Assembly (NCBI GenBank): GCA_002168105.2
Contig: NHCD02000016.1
Location: 68,784-132,783 of the forward strand
Source: Phycisphaera sp. TMED24
GTDB taxonomy: Bacteria; Planctomycetota; Phycisphaerae; Phycisphaerales; SM1A02
Direction of reading: 5' to 3'
DNA: 64,000 nucleotides
Part shown: one piece after another, positions 10,169-18,267 of the stretch
Numbering within the stretch: position 1 is the stretch's first letter
How the letters are laid out: each line of letters starts with the position of its first letter
Program-made: the position numbers and the translations under genes
The notes under the pieces: generated by a model
What the model saw: the letters and a program-made list of their open reading frames with translations, nothing else
Database searches by the model: none
Told to the model about the DNA's origin: nothing

Positions 10169-10950
10169 TCCTCAAGGTCGACAATCAGGGGAGCGTGATC
10201 GGAGGGTTTTCCGATTTCGAGTTCCGCATGCGCCTTCCGCTCTTCGCGGTCCACCTGGACGTGCGTCACCCGACAGTTCAGGCTTGCAGAGAGCAGGGCG
10301 TGATCGATACGCAGCCCATCATTTTTCGGGAAGCCTAAGCTTCGATAGTCCCACCACGTGAACACACCACCTTCGGTTTCGATTGCTTCGTGGGGATCGA
10401 TCAAACCAAAGTCGCGAACGTGCTGGATGGCTTCGCGGACCGAGTCGTGGCACAGCACGCTGTCTCGCCATTTGTCGAAGTTCTTGGCGTCGGTATCACG
10501 AGGCGCGCAGTTCCAGTCCCCAAGAATCGCCAGATCGGATTGGGGGTCTTCGAGGCGGTCCAGGTGGCTTCGCAAGGCGGCGAGCCACTTCAACTTGTAT
10601 TCATGCTTGTCGCTGCCGACTTCCTTTCCGTTGGGGATATAAGCACTGGCGATGCGAATGCCCCCGGTCTCTCCGAGAATAAACCTTGCTTGCGGGTCTT
10701 CAAAGTTGTCGAGGCCTTCCGAGACCACTTCGATTGGAGTTTTGCTGACCAAGGCCACGCCGTTGTACGTCTTTTGACCAACCGCGGCCAGATGCCAGCC
10801 CGCTGCCTCAATGGCTTCTCTGGGAAGGTCTTCGACGAGCGATTTGGTTTCTTGAAGGCAGACCACATCGGGTTGCCACCGGTCCAGAAACCGAAAGAAA
10901 CGATCGTGGCGGGGCTTCAGGCTGTTGACGTTCCAAGAGACGATGCGCAT
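10165..10950 (-). CDS. xthA: Exodeoxyribonuclease III
   Basis: MRIVSWNVNSLKPRHDRFFRFLDRWQPDVVCLQETKSL, LGDWNCAPRDTD, RIDHALLSASL, PSDHAPLIVDL. Confidence 0.95.
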   Translation of the reverse strand: MRIVSWNVNSLKPRHDRFFRFLDRWQPDVVCLQETKSLVEDLPREAIEAAGWHLAAVGQKTYNGVALVSKTPIEVVSEGLDNFEDPQARFILGETGGIRIASAYIPNGKEVGSDKHEYKLKWLAALRSHLDRLEDPQSDLAILGDWNCAPRDTDAKNFDKWRDSVLCHDSVREAIQHVRDFGLIDPHEAIETEGGVFTWWDYRSLGFPKNDGLRIDHALLSASLNCRVTHVQVDREERKAHAELEIGKPSDHAPLIVDLED

Positions 10951-10971
10951 AGTTTGGACTCCAATACCATT

Positions 10972-11511
10972 TTAGGCATCTTGCTTCAGGTCGCCGGTCG
11001 CCACCAGCTGGTCAAGGAACATGTTGCCGGTGTGGTCGCGGAGAAGCATGACTTTGGCCAGGCCCAGTGCGTCGTCCAGAGCGCGGTGTCCGATGTTGCG
11101 ATGGATCTTGTAGCGATCCAGCAAGCTGGACAGCCCCACAAAGCTGACATTTTCTCTGCGCCATTTGATTTGGCGTACGGAGCAGCGCCAAGGAAGGTCA
11201 TTGGTCCACGTGGCGGTCCGGCGCAGCATTGCCCGATCGAATGAAGCGTTGTGGGCCACGACAAGATCTGCGTTCTTGAGGTGATCCATCATCTCCGGTG
11301 GCACCACCATCCCACGACGCTGCTCATCTGCGATGCCATGGATGGCGAACGCTTCGGGTGTCGAGGGCGGCCCTTCGTCGTGCAGAGCGCTGTGGCCCCA
11401 GACAATGCGCGTTTGGTGCGCACAGCGTTCCATCATGACCAAGGCGAACTCAAGAATTCGGTCCTCTGGGCCTGTGCCGCTGGTTTCGGTGTCAACAACC
11501 GCGATGCGCAT
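10972..11511 (-). CDS. DEDDh 3'-5' exonuclease (DnaQ/epsilon-like)
   Basis: IAVVDTETSGTGPEDRILEFALV, VVAHNASFDRAMLRR, HRALDDALGLAKVML. Confidence 0.88.
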   Translation of the reverse strand: MRIAVVDTETSGTGPEDRILEFALVMMERCAHQTRIVWGHSALHDEGPPSTPEAFAIHGIADEQRRGMVVPPEMMDHLKNADLVVAHNASFDRAMLRRTATWTNDLPWRCSVRQIKWRRENVSFVGLSSLLDRYKIHRNIGHRALDDALGLAKVMLLRDHTGNMFLDQLVATGDLKQDA

Positions 11512-11575
11512 GGGGGTGAACCTACCTTGGCGTTGACGCTTTTTCTGATCTTGCTATACTTCTCCTCTTACCTGA

Positions 11576-11649
<74 letters not shown>

Positions 11650-11658
11650 TTCGAACAA

Positions 11659-11692
11659 AAGCCCTCTTCCACGTCGGAGAGGGCTTGTTTCG
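11659..11692 (+). terminator. Hairpin terminator after tRNA-fMet
   Basis: AAGCCCTCT / AGAGGGCTT stem with a T-rich 3' flank (GTTTCGTTT); the T tract is weak. Confidence 0.6.
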
Positions 11693-11843
11693 TTTCTGGG
11701 GACAGGTCAGCCTTGGGCTTGATTTGCCACAACACATCTGGGCCGACACTCCGCATGAGTTCTTTCTGATGAAGCGTGAACCCTTCAGTGTGTTTGTCGA
11801 AGAGATGCTTCAAAACATTTTTCCAGAGCGAAAGACAATCTGT

Positions 11844-11859
11844 CGTACATCGGTGTACG
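11844..11859. promoter_or_regulatory. Putative BlaI/MecI operator upstream of blaI
   Basis: Perfect dyad CGTACA-tcgg-TGTACG containing the TACA...TGTA core known for BlaI/MecI operators, 33 bp before the blaI ATG; outer GACAAT...ATTGTC also present. Confidence 0.65.
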
Positions 11860-11891
11860 ATTGTCGCACACACTTTTATGGAGTCGAATGT

Positions 11892-12266
11892 ATGACCATT
11901 GAATCGCTGGCCAACGCTGAACTCGCGGTGATGGAACTGTTGTGGGAGGGGGATCGCCTGACCGCTCGGCAGATCCGGGACGAGTTGTATCCGGGAGGCG
12001 ACCGCTCCGCGAACGGCACGGTGCAACGTTTGCTCCAGCGTCTCGAGACCAAGGGATTCGTTGAACGGGATCGTGAACTTCCTGTCCATCTCTTTTCGGC
12101 TCTTGTTGGGCGCGAGGCCTATGCCGGCGCTCAGTTGAAATCGTTGGCGGAGCAGCTTACCGGTGGCTCCCTGGCCCCTGCGATCACCCACTTGATTGAT
12201 GCGAAGCAGTTGACCCGCGAAGAAATCAAGCGTCTTCGGAAGATTCTCGATGGGGAGGCATCGTGA
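11892..12266 (+). CDS. BlaI/MecI/CopY family transcriptional repressor
   Basis: LANAELAVMELLWEGDRLTARQIRDELYPGGDRSANGTVQRLLQRLETKGFVERDRE winged-helix of the BlaI family. Confidence 0.9.
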   Translation: MTIESLANAELAVMELLWEGDRLTARQIRDELYPGGDRSANGTVQRLLQRLETKGFVERDRELPVHLFSALVGREAYAGAQLKSLAEQLTGGSLAPAITHLIDAKQLTREEIKRLRKILDGEAS

Positions 12267-12580
12267 TGCACGCTCTTCTGCACTTTGTCGTGGGCAATCT
12301 TCTGGTTGCAGTCCCGCTCGGTTTTATTGCGTTCTTTGTTCAGCGAGGGCAGCGCTTCCCGGCTGTCGCGCACGTTCTGGCTACTTTGGTCGGGTGTGCT
12401 GCTTGGGTCCCCAGCGAAAAGCACTGGCAACAACGGCAAAGATTGTTCCGATACATCCAAGCCCAATTGCTCCGTATACGACTCGAAAGAATATCGCTCC
12501 CCGGGGTCCAGGCTCGAATGTTGCCAGAAAGCCGAACACGCAGAATGCGGCAATCGGTAGGCAGATTGCCACCAGAATAA
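12266..12580 (+). pseudogene. Truncated BlaR1/M56-type membrane sensor (N-terminal stub)
   Basis: tgATG overlap with the blaI stop. MHALLHFVVGNLLVAVPLGFIAFFVQRGQRFPAVAHVLATLV resembles the first TM of M56 partners, but no HExxH and no further TM follow; the rest of the ORF is unrelated. Confidence 0.55.
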
Positions 12581-12662
12581 ATTTCAGTAGATGCTTTATG
12601 ACTTGGTGGCTCCTTCGTCCTAACGGTCTGGAATCATACTGCCACCCCGCCGGCCTGAACAC
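12381..12662 (-). CDS. Small two-TM hypothetical membrane protein (may be degenerate)
   Basis: VIKHLLKFILVAICLPIAAFCVFGFLATFEPGP...VVYGAIGLGCIGTIFAVVASAF; two clear TM segments, GTG start only, no ATG. Confidence 0.35.
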   Translation of the reverse strand: MFRPAGWQYDSRPLGRRSHQVIKHLLKFILVAICLPIAAFCVFGFLATFEPGPRGAIFFRVVYGAIGLGCIGTIFAVVASAFRWGPKQHTRPK

Positions 12663-12911
12663 TTTGGTTTGTCGTCACTCACTTTTTGCCCTCGTTCCTA
12701 CCTATGAATCCCGCAACCATTGACTTCTGAGCATCATCGAAATGCGAGCCAATAGATCTTGCCGGTGGCCAGAAGTTTTTAATGTGTTTGGCGTGGCACA
12801 CTGCTCTGTCAATTGGAGTCAGCCCTCGAAGTATTGTCTGTACAGTGGTTTTGGTATTTGTTGGTCGTGCTGGCCCACATGCAACGGATAGCGTGAACGA
12901 GAGGCAATAAT

Positions 12912-13829
12912 TTGAGCTGGTATCGATCTTCATTCTCCTTCACTCTTCTCGCTCCAGTTGTGTTTCTCACCTGTGCTGGTTGTTTGGTCAATCCGCCATC
13001 TGCACCGAACTCATCGCCAACGGCATCAGCCAAAAAATCTCCGGAAGACCTCCTCGCTTCCGCCAGGATGCCAGGCCCATGGGATGTGCGATCCTTGAAG
13101 GAGCCCGCGGGAATCAGGAACGGTCCGCACTATGACAGCGCCACCATCTACTACCCCGTGGATCAGGCGGGCGTGCTGCCGGCAAGCCAGCAGTTGTCGA
13201 TTATGGCGTTCTGCCCGGGCTATCGCGGATCTGAGCGGTCGATGGCGCCATGGGGGGAATTTATGGCTTCGCATGGCGTGGTCACAGTCACGCTTGGAAC
13301 CAACAGTCTTTCCGATCAGCCTCCGGCGCGCGGGCGGGCACTCTTGGATGCCCTCGAGACGGTCCGCAACGAAAATACTCGGGATGGTTCGCCTCTGAAA
13401 GGGAAGCTTGCCGTCTCCCAAGCCGGCGTGGCGGGCTGGTCCATGGGCGGCGGGGGCGCGCAGCACGCGGCCGTGACCGATCCGAAGCTCAAAGCTGTCG
13501 TCGCCATGCTCCCCTGGCAGCCGGGCTACGCCTTTGAGCATGCCGTGCCGATCATGATTCTTGCAGGTGAGAAGGACCGCATTGCTTCGGCAGAAAGCAA
13601 TGCTCGGCCTCATTTTGAGCAAACCCCAAGCGGAACCATTAAGTCCTATTACGAAATCAAGAACGGCGGCCATTTTGTGGTCAACCGACCCGGCAGCCGG
13701 AATGGAGATATCGGGGCGTGGGTCTTGGCTTGGGTCAAAACCTACGTTGAAGGTAATGATGCGTACCAGGCCATTCTTGAACAGAAACCGGAAAGCGCGA
13801 GTTGGTACGTGAGCGATCGCAAGAAATAA
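12912..13829 (+). CDS. Alpha/beta-hydrolase lipoprotein of the PET-hydrolase/cutinase-like (polyesterase) type
   Basis: Lipobox FLTCAGC; YYPVD, CPGYRGSERSMAPWGEFMASHGVVTVTLGTNSLSDQPPARGRALLDAL, GWSMGGGGAQHAA, MLPWQ, LAGEKDRIA, GGHFVVN, WVKTYVEGNDAY align in order with bacterial PETase/cutinase motifs. TTG start. Confidence 0.8.
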   Translation: MSWYRSSFSFTLLAPVVFLTCAGCLVNPPSAPNSSPTASAKKSPEDLLASARMPGPWDVRSLKEPAGIRNGPHYDSATIYYPVDQAGVLPASQQLSIMAFCPGYRGSERSMAPWGEFMASHGVVTVTLGTNSLSDQPPARGRALLDALETVRNENTRDGSPLKGKLAVSQAGVAGWSMGGGGAQHAAVTDPKLKAVVAMLPWQPGYAFEHAVPIMILAGEKDRIASAESNARPHFEQTPSGTIKSYYEIKNGGHFVVNRPGSRNGDIGAWVLAWVKTYVEGNDAYQAILEQKPESASWYVSDRKK

Positions 13830-13859
13830 TCTTCGGTGCTGACTTTGTGCTTTTGACCA

Positions 13860-16109
13860 TTATTTGGTCTTGTTTTTAGGCACAGTCTGGGTGGTGAGTT
13901 GATGTGGTGCGGCTCGCATCTCATGACCATCTGAAAAGATCACGGTTTTCTCTACTCCGGCGAAGTTGTATGCCGCGTACGTCACGGAGTCCTTGTGGCG
14001 AAAGACCAAAGAAAATGGGTCGTCGCCTTGTACCGAAGGGACGATCTGTCCGTGAGCACTCATGACCTCACACCATAGGTTCATGAACGCCAAAGAATTT
14101 CCGCCCTCGACGTCAGTTGCTTCACGGGCTGCGTCACGAGCACCATCAGCATTCACGAATGCTGAGTACATAATCCTGAGGTCCTGCCAAGGACCAATCT
14201 GATCCAGTGGGTCGAGGCTGATGGCCTCAAGGTTCCGTTTGGCGTACGCCGGAGATCTTCCCAAGTACATGGATCCCGGAGTGAACGGGATCCAGTTGAT
14301 GCCATGAATGTGGCAGGGTTCCGGTGAGAACCAAGTTGTGTAGTCGTTTTTTCCACCCCAAACAATGCCAAGCGCCGGCTTGGGAAAGCCATCGGCGAAG
14401 TTCGTTTGGTCGACGTCAAACCAATACTCTTCAATGGCCATCAGTTCTGTGTTGTAGAGATACAGCCCCAGATCAAGCAGTTCAGTATTCCCAGTTGACG
14501 CGCCCCACAAGGCAATCCCATACCACACGTTCATTGCTTCCGAAGATGATTCCTGGTTGTTGCCGTCGCTGAATATGGCATGTCCAGAGGCCCAAGAGTG
14601 TCCGGCATAGGGGTCGAAATGCCGAAGGCGTGGGAACAGTGGGTCATTGGGAACAACAGACGCCACGTCACGGATCAACAATTCCACCAGTGGCCCCCAC
14701 TGGGTGGCCCAATCTGGATCAGACCTTGCAACCTCAGCCGCGGCACGAATGAAGTAGCCGTAATGGAAATGATGGTCGTTGATTTGGTCATCGCTCCCGT
14801 AACTGGGGGGAGTGCCAATCAGTGTGCCCCAAGACTTGTCGTAATAAAAATGTTCGGCATCCTGTACGCCAGCAAACGTTAGCCAGCGCTCAAGACGTTC
14901 GCGGATCGTCTTGATGGCCTCACTTTGTCTCGCTGTGTCGGACAAAGCTTCGGCGACTCCGGCCAAGGTGGTGAGTTTGCCAAGTTGCTTGCCTTCCCAG
15001 TAGGTGTCTTTGGGAGTGTCGAGCGTGAGGCGCTCTTGGGCAAATTGGGACCGAAGATGAGCCGGGACTTCTTTTGGGGCAGGGAGATGAGGCAGCATCC
15101 CTTGGATCTTGTACGTGGTGGTGAACCCTTGGCCCCTGAACAGTTGAAGGTCTCCTCGGACTGATTGATACGTCAGTTCTGTTTGTCCACGGTTCGATAC
15201 CAGATGCTTCCACTGGTGGGGGTACAAGGAATACAACGTTTCCCCAGGATCGCCTTCCATCGCCTTGGTTGTGAAGGTGAACGCTGTGTCAATCGTCCGG
15301 TCACTTCTTGTGTAATTCACGTCAGTTCCAACAACGTGACGCTGTGCGCAAGATCGGAAAAGTTCGAGCGTTCTTTTGTTTGTATCTGGCAGGAGGGCAA
15401 TGGAGTAAAAGTCTCGGCCAGAAATCAGTTGGACATGCCCTTCGTCATCCTGGGACCATGTGGATCCGGCCGGTCCAAAGAGGCCATACGCTCGACCTCG
15501 AACAGAAATCCCGAGGCACGCTCCGTTTGCACTTTGCAACCAGACAACCGGGCGCTCAGCAAAAGTAATTTTTGGTTGAAATCCTTCATGCTCGACATAA
15601 ACGAAAGGGCTTCCGTGACCAAAGCTTGTCTTGAACGTTCCGGTTCTGTTTTGAAAGACCGCTTGAACGAACCAATCTGAATGTTCGCCGAATCGGGCTT
15701 CTGAGAATGTACTGTTTGTCTCGATGCCAAGGATCAAATCACCATCCGCAGCCCCTCCCACAATTGCCCGTTCACTCGCCACGATTGATGGCCCGGGATA
15801 GGTCACACTCAAGCCCTGAGGTGTCGCTTGGAGTACCAGCGGATGCGCAAACATCGGAGCACTGTGCTCTGTCCAAGCCAACGATGACCACCAGTCGTTG
15901 GTGGGGATTGGACCTTCAACCTGATCGGTTTTGTAGATCTCGTCTGGAAGTGGTTTGCAATTGGCTGGCCTGCTGTCGGTAAAGCTGCCTGAGCCCGCAG
16001 TTCCCAAGGGATCGTCATCGACGATGTCTCCCAAGGACGTGGACAACATCGCCATAAGGGCGACTCTAAGTGCCAGTTGTATGCGTCTTGTTTGCTCTAT
16101 CCCGATCAT
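13860..16109 (-). CDS. Glycoside hydrolase family 81 endo-1,3-beta-glucanase
   Basis: GPIPTNDWWSSLAW near the N-terminus; YGSDDQINDHHFHYGYFIRAAAEVA; DPYAGHSWASGHAIFSDGNNQESSSEAMNVWYGIALWG: GH81 hallmark segments. N-terminal hydrophobic signal. Confidence 0.9.
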   Translation of the reverse strand: MIGIEQTRRIQLALRVALMAMLSTSLGDIVDDDPLGTAGSGSFTDSRPANCKPLPDEIYKTDQVEGPIPTNDWWSSLAWTEHSAPMFAHPLVLQATPQGLSVTYPGPSIVASERAIVGGAADGDLILGIETNSTFSEARFGEHSDWFVQAVFQNRTGTFKTSFGHGSPFVYVEHEGFQPKITFAERPVVWLQSANGACLGISVRGRAYGLFGPAGSTWSQDDEGHVQLISGRDFYSIALLPDTNKRTLELFRSCAQRHVVGTDVNYTRSDRTIDTAFTFTTKAMEGDPGETLYSLYPHQWKHLVSNRGQTELTYQSVRGDLQLFRGQGFTTTYKIQGMLPHLPAPKEVPAHLRSQFAQERLTLDTPKDTYWEGKQLGKLTTLAGVAEALSDTARQSEAIKTIRERLERWLTFAGVQDAEHFYYDKSWGTLIGTPPSYGSDDQINDHHFHYGYFIRAAAEVARSDPDWATQWGPLVELLIRDVASVVPNDPLFPRLRHFDPYAGHSWASGHAIFSDGNNQESSSEAMNVWYGIALWGASTGNTELLDLGLYLYNTELMAIEEYWFDVDQTNFADGFPKPALGIVWGGKNDYTTWFSPEPCHIHGINWIPFTPGSMYLGRSPAYAKRNLEAISLDPLDQIGPWQDLRIMYSAFVNADGARDAAREATDVEGGNSLAFMNLWCEVMSAHGQIVPSVQGDDPFSLVFRHKDSVTYAAYNFAGVEKTVIFSDGHEMRAAPHQLTTQTVPKNKTK

Positions 16110-16360
16110 TCTGTTGGGACTCCTCGCCTATTGCCGAAGCACTTTTTCAAGGGCGTTGCGTTTGGCCACCTCGTCATCATGTTTGCCCAAATGCCGAACC
16201 TGTTTGGTGCGGGGAATTGTCTCGGTTTTTTAGCCGCAAATTGACCGAAGACTCAAAGTGACAATCTGGCTCTCTGATATTCGCGATTATCCGGCATGGA
16301 ATCTTCGGTTATCGCCAAACGCGGCTGGTTCCATGGCGTAATATTCCGCACAAATTTACC

Positions 16361-17920
16361 ATGTCTGAATCTCAAACACGCCCATTCCAGTCTGTCGGTC
16401 GAGATCTCATCGGCGGAGTCGTCGTCTTCCTGGTCGCCATCCCTCTTTGCCTTGGTATTGCCCTGGCTTCAGGGGCTCCACTGATGTCCGGTTTGATCAC
16501 CGGCATCGTGGGCGGCATCGTCGTGGGCATCATCAGCGGTTCCCACGTCAGTGTGTCTGGTCCCGCGGCAGGTTTGGCCGCCATTGTGCTTGCGCAAATC
16601 GAAGGTCTTGGTGGCTTTCAACCTTTCCTGCTGGCGGTGGCTCTGGCGGGGGTCATGCAAGCTGCTTTTGGCGTGCTGCGGGGCGGGGCGTTGGCCAATT
16701 TTTTCCCCAACAGTGTCATCCGCGGCTTGTTGGCCGCCATCGGGGTGTTGCTCATCCTGAAACAAATGCCGCACCTCGTTGGCCATGACACCGACCCTGT
16801 GGGCGACATGGCCTTCGAGCAGCCAGATGGCGATACCACCTTTACCGCCATCGAAACGGCGATGGAATCTGTGTTGCCCGGCGCCGCCCTGGTCGGTTTT
16901 GTGTGCTTTGCCTTGTTGCTGATCTGGCCCAAGACGCCACTTGCCAAATCGCTGTTCCCCGCACCACTTGCGGCGGTGCTTCTGGGCGTGGCTATCAATG
17001 AGATTCTCGTTGCCAACGGATCCGCATTGGCCATCACCAGCACCCACTTGGTTGGCGTCCCGGTGGTGGGCGTTGACGGCGCAACGTGGTCTGATGTTTT
17101 GGTGATGCCAGAGTTTGCTCGCATTGCCGACCCCGCCCTCTGGCTGGCTGCAATCACCATTGCCATTGTGGCTTCACTTGAGACGTTGTTGAATCTTGAC
17201 GCGACCGATCGCTTGGACCCTCAGAAGCGTCATTCGCCCCCAAACCGCGAGCTGGTCGCTCAAGGTATCGGCAACACCATCTCCGGCATGATGGGCGGTC
17301 TTCCCATGACCTCGGTCATTGTGCGCAGCTCGGTGAATGCGCAGTCTGGGGCCACGACCAGACTTTCCGCGATCACCCATGGTGTGCTGCTGCTGGGCAG
17401 TGTGGCTCTCCTGCCCGAGCTTCTGAATCGCATTCCTCTTTCGTCGCTCGCCGCGATCTTGATTGTCACGGGCTTCAAGCTGGCCAGTCCTCAGGTCTTC
17501 CGCGGCTTGTGGAAGCAAGGTGTCTCCCAGTTCATTCCGTTTGTCATCACGATCTTGGCGATCGTCTACACCGATTTGCTGGTTGGGGTGATCATTGGTC
17601 TAGGAACGAGTTTCTTGTTCGTCTTGCGCCGGAATGTTCAAGGCGGCGTTCGGGTTCACATTGAAGAAAATGAAGGGGCATCCCTGCACCGCATCAAGCT
17701 GGGCTCAGAAGTGAGTTTCCTGAACAAGGCTCGCCTGCTTAACACGCTCGACTCTTTTGGTGACGGCGACCAGATTTTGATCGACGCCACCCTGTGTGAT
17801 GACATTGACCCGGATGTTTTGGGCACCATCAACGACTACATCACCGAGCGTGCGCCCAAGCGTGGTGTCCAGGCCACGATGGTTGGATTCCAGTCGTCCT
17901 ATCCTGTCCCCGCCGGATAA
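16361..17920 (+). CDS. SulP family anion transporter with C-terminal STAS-like region
   Basis: DLIGGVVVFLVAIPLCLGIALASGAPLMSGLITGIVGGIVVGIISGSHVSVSGPAAGLAAIV; multiple TMs; soluble tail. Confidence 0.92.
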   Translation: MSESQTRPFQSVGRDLIGGVVVFLVAIPLCLGIALASGAPLMSGLITGIVGGIVVGIISGSHVSVSGPAAGLAAIVLAQIEGLGGFQPFLLAVALAGVMQAAFGVLRGGALANFFPNSVIRGLLAAIGVLLILKQMPHLVGHDTDPVGDMAFEQPDGDTTFTAIETAMESVLPGAALVGFVCFALLLIWPKTPLAKSLFPAPLAAVLLGVAINEILVANGSALAITSTHLVGVPVVGVDGATWSDVLVMPEFARIADPALWLAAITIAIVASLETLLNLDATDRLDPQKRHSPPNRELVAQGIGNTISGMMGGLPMTSVIVRSSVNAQSGATTRLSAITHGVLLLGSVALLPELLNRIPLSSLAAILIVTGFKLASPQVFRGLWKQGVSQFIPFVITILAIVYTDLLVGVIIGLGTSFLFVLRRNVQGGVRVHIEENEGASLHRIKLGSEVSFLNKARLLNTLDSFGDGDQILIDATLCDDIDPDVLGTINDYITERAPKRGVQATMVGFQSSYPVPAG

Positions 17921-17944
17921 AGGCAAGGGGCCTGCCGTGATCGC

Positions 17945-18125
17945 ACAGCACGCTCACGCGGACCATCAATGAGGTGGCAATCGCGACCAGGCCAAAGTGG
18001 TCCGGCGTCAGAAGCCTGCCCAAGACCGCCACCGATCCAAATCCGATGACCATGTTGGCCGCCTGGGTCACCAGCACCAAAGCGCCGCCACGGACCGATT
18101 GTCGGGGCAGGTCTGAACGAACTGG
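17945..18125 (-). pseudogene. N-terminal fragment of a MOP/Wzx-type polysaccharide flippase
   Basis: Reverse strand reads [48 protein letters not shown], a typical oligosaccharide-flippase start, then loses similarity within about 60 codons. Confidence 0.65.
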
Positions 18126-18267
18126 TGGGCCATTGGACGGGATGCACCAAGTATGTCACAGGGTTGAGCCTGAGGATTGCTGGTGTGGATGGTTTTTCAT
18201 GAATGATGTGCGATCTGATTGTTGGTTGAACGACCGATATCATGCCCAACTTGGAGATCTCAACCTC

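Noticed and set aside
12679-12933. 84-aa minus-strand ORF with RGLTPIDRAVCHAKHIKNFW (ankyrin-like look)
   Set aside because: Too short and isolated; one ankyrin-like phrase is not enough. Possibly decayed DNA.
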